Below are positions 36,109 through 43,013 of a DNA stretch of 43,013 nt, one piece after another (positions within the stretch are counted from its first letter, which is position 1; the number at the start of each line of letters is the position of its first letter). The notes under the pieces were generated by a model. That model did no database searches. It was given only the letters and a program-made list of their open reading frames with translations, and was not told the origin of the DNA. The position numbers and the translations under genes were made by a program. This stretch comes from a virus: the IMG/VR virus record IMGVR_UViG_3300021952_000009, positions 1 through 43,013 of that record. One strand, 5' to 3'.

Positions 36109-38256
36109 TCAGGCCCCGTTGGCCTTCAGCAGATCGCGGTATCCCAGAATGGCGGAACCGATGCTGTGTTCGACATCCCACTGCATTCCGTACAGCCCAT
36201 CCGAATCGAAGAACTTCGACCGCAATCGTGGCAGTCGTCCCGTACCACGGAGGTACGCCACCTGGATCGACTTCCGCTGGTCGGAGAGCATGAACCAGTT
36301 TGTTGCCGATCCCGTGACCATTGCTTCGGTCACTGGATTCCAACATCCCGTAGCGTCAATGCGTGGCTCTTCGATGACGACCAGCTTCTTGCCGACAAGA
36401 GCATTCATGTCGCCACGCACCGCATCAGTCAGTCCGGTTGCCAGCAACTTCGACGATCCGATCAATTCCTCGGTGTAGTTTCCGAGCCCCGTTGGAACGA
36501 TGATCCATTTCGGACGCAGATTGAGGCGAATCTTCTGCTTTCCTCGCAGTTCATACTGCGCCATCATGGTTTTCATCGCGTATTCCAACGCGGCCTTGCT
36601 CATCGCGTATGTTCCGCCCGTCAGCAGATTGCCGTGCGTGGCGTGGAACACAGCAACACTGTCTTGTGCCAATGTCGGGTTGGCGAGCAACAGTGAGTAG
36701 ACCAGATCCGGACGCAGCCGCCTGGCGTCTGCCCCCAGTTCCTTCGGTGCCTTCTGCTGAATTGCCCCGAACCGATCGTTGATCAGGTCCATTTCGTCGC
36801 AGGTGAACTGTTCTGAGTACGATGAAACCGAATAGGTCTCCTTGTTGCTCGACATGTCGCCGTGCTCTGCAGATTTCCCGCGAGTCCGTTTTTTCATGCC
36901 GCCCATTTTGCTGAGATCTACCGCCTCTGCGGTCAGGTAGTTCTCGACATCGGTTTCCTCGACGAAGCCCTGTGTCGTGGTGTCGTCCGCTTCGAGGTAA
37001 CCAACCAGCAACTGAGCCTGCACATTTGTCGTGAACAGATCCTGCACAGCCGGCGTCGACAGTGCTCGCTGATGCATGTCGAGTCGGTTGTCCGGAATCT
37101 CGACTCCACAGACTTCGAGAGCCCGCTCCAGCAGCTTATCCTGCGACCAACCGACGAACCGATCCGCCTGACGGACCAGTTCATCCAGTTCGTCTTTCGA
37201 ACGTCCAGCCAACGGGCTCGCTGATTTCGATTGCCCGCTGTAGCAGCCGCCCCGAAGTTTATCCGCAACCCTTCGGACATCGACACCGCCGCGTGTTGCA
37301 AACGCCAGAGACACCAGCCGGATCCCTGCCATTCGTTCGTCGTCTTTAACTTCGACGTTTCCTTTCGGCTTCGCGCCGACTGGCGGCTTTCGCTCTGCCC
37401 GATGGGCGCCGAGAAACAGATCCGCCGCCATGTCCGGCGTACATGCCGGATCATCCAGGCATCGCTCCACGAGTTCATCGTCGATGGCTCGCGTGTTCAG
37501 CTTGGCAAGTTTTCGAATTTGCTTCTGTCGATCAAGCTCCGTCAATCCCGGAGCCGCCGCTGGCTTCGATTGCCCTGGGTTTTCCCCTTCCGACCGTTCA
37601 CCCGGCTTGTCGGCCTCCGACCGAACTGATTCAACTGGTTTTTCGACTTCTGGGGGAGACGCCCCCTGCGCCTGCTTTGGCATGGTATGCCTTTCTGATG
37701 GGGGGAGTTGCTCCGCCCGGATTTTCGCTGCCTGATCTGCACCAATCACAACGGCCGAACCCTCTTTGATTCGATACTTCGTTGCAACTCGCATTGATCG
37801 GGGACCGGCAGCGAATTCGCGGCCCCCGATATTGGCTCTTGTATTCGGCTCCAGCTTGACCGATTCAATAATCTGGTATCCGATCGAAACGTCCGTCAGA
37901 TGCCCCTGGCGAACCTTGTTCCACACCTTCTCGACATCCGGATCTCCCTCGACGAAAAACAACCTGCCGACAATCTGGTTGTCGCCCTCACGGCGGATTG
38001 AACGGATCGACCCGAGTAGATCCCCGGTGTCCCATCTCATATGTGATTCAAGCAGCGGAATCTGATCGGCGTACTCTGCTCCCTCTGGAATGAGCACTTC
38101 ATCAACCATTTCCCAGTCGTTCCAGTCGAATACCGGAACGGCGTTTCCAGTGGTCAACACCGCTTCGACGCTACGCTCCTTTTCGTTGATGGACGCGGCA
38201 CGCAGCAATATCGACTGGGAGGCCAAATCACGTCGAGACATTGTTTCAAACGGCAC
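36109..38256 (-). CDS. Fused prohead protease and major capsid protein
   Basis: This protein has 715 residues from the GTG at 38256, chosen because GAGGAG lies eight bases upstream; an ATG at 38241 is the alternative and lacks a ribosome site. The N-terminal about 180 residues fit the HK97-type (herpesvirus-like) prohead serine protease: AASINEKERSVEAVLTTGNA, LLESHMRWDTG with the His, and GHLTDVSIGYQI with the Ser. A charged Pro/Glu linker follows (PEVEKPVESVRSEADKPGER). About residues 400-715 are the capsid domain, recalling Mu gpT-like heads (RPDLVYSLLLANPTLAQDSV, then HATHGNLLTGGTYAMSKAAL). Self-processing would release the mature capsid subunit. Confidence 0.88.
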   Translation of the reverse strand: MPFETMSRRDLASQSILLRAASINEKERSVEAVLTTGNAVPVFDWNDWEMVDEVLIPEGAEYADQIPLLESHMRWDTGDLLGSIRSIRREGDNQIVGRLFFVEGDPDVEKVWNKVRQGHLTDVSIGYQIIESVKLEPNTRANIGGREFAAGPRSMRVATKYRIKEGSAVVIGADQAAKIRAEQLPPSERHTMPKQAQGASPPEVEKPVESVRSEADKPGERSEGENPGQSKPAAAPGLTELDRQKQIRKLAKLNTRAIDDELVERCLDDPACTPDMAADLFLGAHRAERKPPVGAKPKGNVEVKDDERMAGIRLVSLAFATRGGVDVRRVADKLRGGCYSGQSKSASPLAGRSKDELDELVRQADRFVGWSQDKLLERALEVCGVEIPDNRLDMHQRALSTPAVQDLFTTNVQAQLLVGYLEADDTTTQGFVEETDVENYLTAEAVDLSKMGGMKKRTRGKSAEHGDMSSNKETYSVSSYSEQFTCDEMDLINDRFGAIQQKAPKELGADARRLRPDLVYSLLLANPTLAQDSVAVFHATHGNLLTGGTYAMSKAALEYAMKTMMAQYELRGKQKIRLNLRPKWIIVPTGLGNYTEELIGSSKLLATGLTDAVRGDMNALVGKKLVVIEEPRIDATGCWNPVTEAMVTGSATNWFMLSDQRKSIQVAYLRGTGRLPRLRSKFFDSDGLYGMQWDVEHSIGSAILGYRDLLKANGA

Positions 38257-39778
38257 TTGTTCTGCTCCTCTCAAGAACTTCCGCAACCTGCTCGCGCAGT
38301 TCGACAATCATCGCCTCAAACCGCTTTTCCGATGCCGACTGCTGGCTTGCTGCCTGAGCACTGGCGACGATCTGAGCCAGCGATTGTCCGATACTGTTTT
38401 CTCCACGAATCTCTGACACTCGTGCGATGCTCGACGCCACTTGCTCGTAGTCCAAGCCCAACATTCCACAGGCTTCGATTTCCGATATCAGCCCGAGCCG
38501 CAACAGGATTTCCAGCGAATTCGCCACCTTGACAGGATCAACATGCGGTGGACGTGACCACGTAAACTTGATCTCCCAATCGTCTGGTACCGTTCTCAGT
38601 GCAGGCACCTTAAACGCGGCCTCGCGTCTGACCATCTTGACGAGCCGCCTCAACGCAACCCGTTCCAGCCATGACTGAGTCGCTGCGTTTCCACGTGAGT
38701 AAATTTGAGCGTCGAAATTGGCCGCAGAAAACGAATGATCTCCCGAATCGAGAATGACCATCATCAGTGGCATCGATACGACTCTGCCGAGTTCCGCCAG
38801 TCGCGTCTTGCGATACTCGGTGTAGTTCATCTGCTGCAGATTGGCCTGAATCGATTTTGCTTTGTAACCAGGTGGCAAGGCCCGCATCATCCGCCGCTTG
38901 CTTTTGATTTCACCCGTCATTGCTCGCGGCGGATTCGATGGATCTTCGCATTCAAAAAAGACCATCCAGTCTGCAGCCTGTCTCAAGCCGTCAAGCACTT
39001 GGGTATCCAAATCACGCAAATCCGCTGCCGTCTGCAGACATGGAGCTAGCCAAGGGAACCCGCGAACCTGATTTGATTCGACTCGCTGAAAACAGTGCAA
39101 AAACCCGCTTGCGTCCATTTGCTTTGGAAGCATTGAACGCATGTAGGCTGATTCGTCCGACAGGAAGTCTTTGACCCACAAGCTGACCGGTTTGCCGTTG
39201 GCGTCGCATTCGACACCGTCAACATTCACCGTTTGAGTATTGATCCTCAATGGTGCGACCACTCTGCGTGGATGCACTGAAAGCAGCCTCATCGCGACGA
39301 TCCGAGAACCATCCTCATCCTCTGGGAGCTTTTCTCCCCTGAGCAATCGCGGATCGTTTGTGATCTGTTCAATGAACTCACCGCACGTCCATAGCTGCGG
39401 TATCCACGTTCGCATCATATCGACACCGGAAAGCTGACCGTTCAGGTCAGGCATGGCAAACCAGTCTTTCCAGACCTTTTCACAGGACCGGTTGAATTTT
39501 GCGTTACTCGACTGCGACTGCATGATCGGACCCTCTGGCCCGACGATGTCTGTTGTCTGCGTATGAATCATTCCGCTAACAAACGGATTATCCGACGCCT
39601 CACTTATGCATTTTTTGCGATAATCTGCCAGCGAGAGACTGATGTCCTCGTTGACCGATTTATCCTCATGCCCCTTCCAGTGAGCATCGTTCAACCGGCT
39701 GCTTTTGGCGTTCATCCAACGCCTGATATCAATCGCTTCAACCGTGCGGATCATGACCGCTTTCGCCCAATCAAACAT
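38246..39778 (-). CDS. Portal protein, lambda gpB-like family
   Basis: This protein has 510 residues from the ATG at 39778, which has a perfect AAGGAGG five bases upstream (a longer frame to 39817 exists). The sequence shows portal-family features: DNPFVSGMIHTQTTDIVGPE, then WKDWFAMPDLNGQLSGVDMM, HCFQRVESNQVRGFPWLAPC and the C-terminal region LRLGLISEIEACGMLGLDYE. It forms the dodecameric DNA-entry ring at the capsid vertex. The 3' end overlaps the protease-capsid start. Length fits lambda-type portals (about 500-530). Confidence 0.9.
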   Translation of the reverse strand: MFDWAKAVMIRTVEAIDIRRWMNAKSSRLNDAHWKGHEDKSVNEDISLSLADYRKKCISEASDNPFVSGMIHTQTTDIVGPEGPIMQSQSSNAKFNRSCEKVWKDWFAMPDLNGQLSGVDMMRTWIPQLWTCGEFIEQITNDPRLLRGEKLPEDEDGSRIVAMRLLSVHPRRVVAPLRINTQTVNVDGVECDANGKPVSLWVKDFLSDESAYMRSMLPKQMDASGFLHCFQRVESNQVRGFPWLAPCLQTAADLRDLDTQVLDGLRQAADWMVFFECEDPSNPPRAMTGEIKSKRRMMRALPPGYKAKSIQANLQQMNYTEYRKTRLAELGRVVSMPLMMVILDSGDHSFSAANFDAQIYSRGNAATQSWLERVALRRLVKMVRREAAFKVPALRTVPDDWEIKFTWSRPPHVDPVKVANSLEILLRLGLISEIEACGMLGLDYEQVASSIARVSEIRGENSIGQSLAQIVASAQAASQQSASEKRFEAMIVELREQVAEVLERSRTSAV

Positions 39779-40166
39779 CGCAACCTCCTTCACCGACGTA
39801 TCGAACGGGAATCGCAACGTAGAATGGATCGCCCGCCGCCGCTGCGGCCCGGCTACTGGCTTCCCTCAGTCTTTGCTGACACTGCAACACCAGCGCGTCG
39901 ATGTCCTTGGCGTTAAATCGCATGCCAGCGCCGCCGCCAAACATCGTGTCTGGTCGCGTTGCCAACAGGAGCTTGACTGTCATCAGCAAGTCGATAGCCG
40001 TCTGCCAATCAAGCAACAACATCGCCGCTCTCGCGGCGTCGACATCATCGTTGAGGGTGGAAGCGGTTGCCATGTGCGTGATACTGATCTGGCCCCGCCC
40101 TCGCGAACAGATGGCGTTTACAGATTCTGTAATCACGGCGAAATTCAGTTTCTTACGAAACGTCAC
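39771..40166 (-). CDS. Small head-completion protein candidate (gpW-like position)
   Basis: This is a 131-residue protein with GTG at 40166 overlapping the upstream stop (GTGA); an internal ATG at 40073 is possible. The helical middle DDVDAARAAMLLLDWQTAID, then DIDALVLQCQQRLREASSRA, and the end YVAIPVRYVGEGG match the general form of lambda gpW, a 68-residue protein that lies between terminase and portal genes. This one is longer. Assignment is by gene order. Confidence 0.45.
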   Translation of the reverse strand: MTFRKKLNFAVITESVNAICSRGRGQISITHMATASTLNDDVDAARAAMLLLDWQTAIDLLMTVKLLLATRPDTMFGGGAGMRFNAKDIDALVLQCQQRLREASSRAAAAAGDPFYVAIPVRYVGEGGCDV

Positions 40167-40483
40167 TCGCCTCCCACTATTTCCGACAATCTTTTCTCGA
40201 TCGACTTAAAGCAACGTCCACAATCATTGCATTTGTGGTGTCTGATTTTTCCTCCCGGCGTCGATCTCACCGGACAGCTAGTTGAACGGCATTTTTTGTT
40301 TGGACATTCTACCGGCACGTAGTAGACCGGCCCGTGATCCTGGGCTGCGTCTTCGGCCTCTGGCGCAGCACATACAACGCCTGCCCCGCAGTTACCGCAT
40401 TTGCTTCGCCACTCCTGCCAGAACTCGTCAAACTCCGGCTCCGTGCCGTGCGTTGCCCCGCAGTCTTTGCAGCGCTCGATCAT
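40163..40483 (-). CDS. Zinc-ribbon protein between terminase and head genes
   Basis: This protein has 106 residues from the ATG at 40483, overlapping the terminase stop (ATGA) with GGAG upstream. Cys pairs: CKDC, CGNC, CPNKKC and CNDC, giving two zinc ribbons (ERCKDCGATHG...KCGNCGAGV and VECPNKKCRSTSCPV...HKCNDCGRCF). The second resembles the transcription-factor-like ribbon often found in phage zinc-finger proteins. It may assist DNA packaging or late transcription; the sequence does not decide. Confidence 0.65.
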   Translation of the reverse strand: MIERCKDCGATHGTEPEFDEFWQEWRSKCGNCGAGVVCAAPEAEDAAQDHGPVYYVPVECPNKKCRSTSCPVRSTPGGKIRHHKCNDCGRCFKSIEKRLSEIVGGE

Positions 40484-42510
40484 CTGAACCACTCCGACAA
40501 TGATATTGCTTGATCCTCTTGCGCTGCTCTTTTTCGTATGTCTGCAACGAGTGATGACGCCACCAACAGCCCGTATCCCACATCAAAAAAGTGATCGTCC
40601 TTGCCGTCGCCGTATTGCGGCACCCATGCCATTGTCGTCCCCGTCTTAGGCGTTGTTTTCTCCTGCCACTTCCACGCAACCAACTGCGATGCCCATGAAC
40701 TTCGGCTGATCGTTTTATCCACTCGTTCCATGTGGGCTTTCGGATCGTCTCCCCATAAGGCGATTGAACCCGGCTTGCGTGTGCCATCGTCCTCGAACGC
40801 ATCGGACATAAACCCCGCGTGAACCTGTCGCATCCACCAGTTTGTCTCTGCAATCGTCAACCACCAGTCCTTCTTGTTGGACTCCTTCTTCTTTTGTTGT
40901 CGCGACCGATACCAGTGATTTCCCAACTTGGTGTCTTTCGTTTCTTTTTTTGGATGGACATAGTTGTCCCCCTCGCCCTTTGACATCGTCCACGCGGTTT
41001 CTGTCGACGTTGCCTTTGTCACAAATTCCAGCACGGCGTCCTGTTCGAAACCGGCGTCAACGTCCACAAGATCTACGGACCATGCGTCACCCGCCGTTGT
41101 TTTCCACTCAGTCTCTTCCAGTTCCCGCTTGATGGCTTCCAGTCCGGCGATGATCGCCTCTTTGAATGACGACCCTTCATCAAATGTTGTCCTCTGGATT
41201 CCGTAGTGAACAACTGAATACGCTCTGCCGCGTCCGTCGATTTCGGGACCGCAGGCCATGACCGCCCAGTAGTGCCACCTGGCGTGCACGTCGATCTTGC
41301 AGACCAGCGATTGCGTGTCGGCCGGCAGCATGTACCTTGGCAATCCCGTCAGCCGCGAAGCAACCAGGGTTTCTGAGATCTCAAATACCGTTGACGTGTC
41401 CGCTACCGGAATGGTCCACACGAACTGGCACCTCTCCCGCTCTGCTGATTCGCGGTCCGCTTTCCTTGCAGCCTTCCACTCTTCGAGGCCGATCTGCGAT
41501 TCCTCGGCGAACAGGTTGTTGACGGCACTCCACCGCATTGAGAATGTGCGAGTTTGCGGGACCGAACCTGAGATCGTGCCGTCCTGCGCAATCACCTGCC
41601 CACGATGTACGAGCTTGGCTGCCACGTTGGCTTCTCGTCTCTGCAGTGGGCTCCATCCCGTGCCACATTGCGGGCAGTAGAACCTTCCTTTCTGCTCCGC
41701 CTCTAATTCGTTCTGTGCTGTCTCCCACCCAGCGAAGTCTTCACGCTCCGGCGTCACCCACTCCGGACAGTGTGGGCATTTCAAAGCGATTCGTGAGTCA
41801 GTCCCAGACTTCAGGCCGGTCCAGATCGGGCCATCCTCCGTATCTACCGTGCATTCCATGTACATGATTGCTCGCGGCCCGTGCGACCTCAGACGGGCCT
41901 CGATCTGCTCCAGCGGCCCAGACTCCAGGGATGTCGCCGCCCCGGTCCGCATCCCGTTGACTTCTGTCCCGACTGCCACACGTGCTGTTGCGGCTGATTT
42001 GTTTTTGTCTCCCCCTCCACCAATCATCCAGATGATGTACGTTCCGTTCGCAAACTTGATGAGCCGGTCAAATCCTCCCTGAGCACCCCCACCACGTTTC
42101 GGAAGAAACCTGGCGTACTGCGATTCCTGAATGATCGGCAGGATGTCAATCAGCCACTTCTGTTCGCAGATCGCATCATCTGGAGCGAACGCGATGACGT
42201 TTTCCCGACGCTCAAACAGGTGATACACGATTGGTTCAACAAAACAGTTGAGCGTTTTTCCTGATTGGCTTGGCCCCGTCGCTATAAAGCGATTGAACAA
42301 CCCTGATCCGATGGCGTCGTACCAAAGGCCTGTGTACGGCTGAAACTCGCACTTAAACCGACGCCCGCCCTTTGGTCCCGTCCGTGGCAAAACGATTTCT
42401 TTCTCCGCGAATTGTCTATGCGTACGCAATCGAGGTGTCCGACTGGCCTGCAACAGCCAGCGAATTTCCTCAAAGTGCGTCGGCATATCCAATTTTTCGG
42501 CGGTTATCAC
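40480..42510 (-). CDS. Terminase large subunit, GpA family
   Basis: This is a 676-residue ATPase-nuclease that cuts concatemeric DNA and pumps it into the prohead. Walker A is GPSQSGKT (residues 79-86), preceded by FNRFIAT. A zinc-finger-like CPHC...CPQC pair (KCPHCPEWV and FYCPQCGTGW) follows the ATPase region, typical of GpA proteins. The C-terminal nuclease region includes WSVDLVDVDAGFEQDAVLEF. The GTG at 42510 overlaps the small terminase stop (GTGA); an ATG at 42486 is a possible alternative. GpA-type terminases act with cos sites in lambda-like phages, in line with the contig ends here. Confidence 0.93.
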   Translation of the reverse strand: MITAEKLDMPTHFEEIRWLLQASRTPRLRTHRQFAEKEIVLPRTGPKGGRRFKCEFQPYTGLWYDAIGSGLFNRFIATGPSQSGKTLNCFVEPIVYHLFERRENVIAFAPDDAICEQKWLIDILPIIQESQYARFLPKRGGGAQGGFDRLIKFANGTYIIWMIGGGGDKNKSAATARVAVGTEVNGMRTGAATSLESGPLEQIEARLRSHGPRAIMYMECTVDTEDGPIWTGLKSGTDSRIALKCPHCPEWVTPEREDFAGWETAQNELEAEQKGRFYCPQCGTGWSPLQRREANVAAKLVHRGQVIAQDGTISGSVPQTRTFSMRWSAVNNLFAEESQIGLEEWKAARKADRESAERERCQFVWTIPVADTSTVFEISETLVASRLTGLPRYMLPADTQSLVCKIDVHARWHYWAVMACGPEIDGRGRAYSVVHYGIQRTTFDEGSSFKEAIIAGLEAIKRELEETEWKTTAGDAWSVDLVDVDAGFEQDAVLEFVTKATSTETAWTMSKGEGDNYVHPKKETKDTKLGNHWYRSRQQKKKESNKKDWWLTIAETNWWMRQVHAGFMSDAFEDDGTRKPGSIALWGDDPKAHMERVDKTISRSSWASQLVAWKWQEKTTPKTGTTMAWVPQYGDGKDDHFFDVGYGLLVASSLVADIRKRAAQEDQAISLSEWFR

Positions 42511-42950
42511 TCTGAACCCAAGTCCTTTATCTTGCCTTCTGCCTCCGCAATCGCATCCTCAAGGATCTGCAACGCATCTGGCCCGTATTCCCGCTGCAAC
42601 TGCTCACCGGCCCCGCGAATCAGTGATGCGATCTCATTCAGCCTGGCATGCATCCAGTCGATCGCCACGACCTGTCTTTTCATTTCCGCCAGCTTTATTT
42701 CTTCCTGCTCTGCTCTGGCGTCTCGAAACCGCTCAAGACCCGGCGAATCCGACCCTCCCTCTGTTTCTGGAGAAACATCCGCTCCAGCCGCTCGACATCG
42801 CCACTCGCACAAATCCCACAACGCAACCGATCCATCTGGCGCGCGTGGATATCCAGGCAGCTTCTGCCAGTCGTAGATGGTCTGACGCGAAACCCCTGCG
42901 AAATCAGCGATTTCCGTCACGGCTGATGTTCTGGTTCGCTGCTTTGCCAT
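42507..42950 (-). CDS. Terminase small subunit, gpNu1-like
   Basis: This is a 147-residue protein with ATG at 42950 (no strong ribosome site). Residues 11-50 form a winged-helix reading head (VTEIADFAGVSRQTIYDWQK, then APDGSVALWDLCEW), as in lambda gpNu1, which binds cos. The C-terminal half is helical (EIKLAEMKRQVVAIDWMHAR) for assembly with the large subunit. It is the first gene of the head operon and starts 63 bases from the contig end, so the packaging site is probably in the joined end region. Confidence 0.85.
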   Translation of the reverse strand: MAKQRTRTSAVTEIADFAGVSRQTIYDWQKLPGYPRAPDGSVALWDLCEWRCRAAGADVSPETEGGSDSPGLERFRDARAEQEEIKLAEMKRQVVAIDWMHARLNEIASLIRGAGEQLQREYGPDALQILEDAIAEAEGKIKDLGSE

Positions 42951-43002
42951 TTAGGTGTCGTCGTCAACCACAAATTGCCTTCATTTGCAGAAAAATCTCG
43001 CG

Positions 43003-43013
43003 ATGCTTCGCAC
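43003..43013. repeat. Right copy of 11-bp terminal direct repeat
   Basis: This is identical to bases 1-11. The small terminase gene starts 53 bases away at 42950. If the ends are joined with one copy of the repeat removed, the non-coding span between the genes ending at 76 and starting at 42950 is about 127 bp. Confidence 0.8.

Overview
The window reads as a complete or near-complete genome of a temperate tailed phage (siphovirus layout, lambda-like gene order). The first and last 11 bases are identical (ATGCTTCGCAC), so the contig is circular or ends at a cohesive-end site. Almost every gene is on the minus strand and many are coupled by ATGA, GTGA or TGATG overlaps. A planctomycete host is my inference: it rests mainly on the small DNA-binding protein at 18051-18329, whose YPLHVFL start I associate with a protein family common in Planctomycetes.

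Following minus-strand transcription from about 18.4 kb, a good sigma70-like promoter (18390-18418) faces the excisionase-like gene. About 0.9 kb of structured non-coding DNA follows. Then comes an early/middle block (17.2-4.1 kb): small accessory proteins, a RecE-like exonuclease, an FGK-type small protein, a cytosine-C5 methyltransferase with about ten internal repeats, CsrA, a winged-helix replication-initiator candidate carrying iteron-like repeats, a VRR-NUC nuclease, a ParB-like protein and a D12-class adenine methyltransferase. A strong minus-strand terminator (3962-4006) precedes the late cassette (3.9-0 kb): a two-helix holin candidate, an exported HNH protein, a lipoprotein, a papain-like protease, an exported thioredoxin-like protein and two further small proteins. 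Transcription then crosses the contig ends, which are the probable cos region.

From 42.95 kb downwards follow small and large terminase, a zinc-ribbon protein, a head-joining candidate, the portal, a fused prohead protease and capsid protein, a cement protein, connector and tail-completion proteins, the tail tube, chaperone candidates, the tape measure, tail-tip proteins and a glycosyltransferase (22.5 kb). Between 18.5 and 22.3 kb lies the lysogeny/accessory region: a plus-strand tyrosine integrase with an upstream coupled partner, a tRNA-Leu-like segment as attachment-site candidate, a membrane-anchored MORN-like protein, a ribbon-helix-helix candidate and small repeat-rich genes. No CI-like repressor was recognised.

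The most unusual property is a family of heptanucleotide tandem repeats (CCAAGAA and variants). They occupy 16 clear sites, nearly all in gene junctions between 5.4 and 30.4 kb, twice in frame inside genes, and are absent from the head/terminase and lysis blocks. A second family of short dispersed repeats (GACGATTGGATCC core) occurs three times. Functions are assigned by motif recognition and gene order only; no database search was run.
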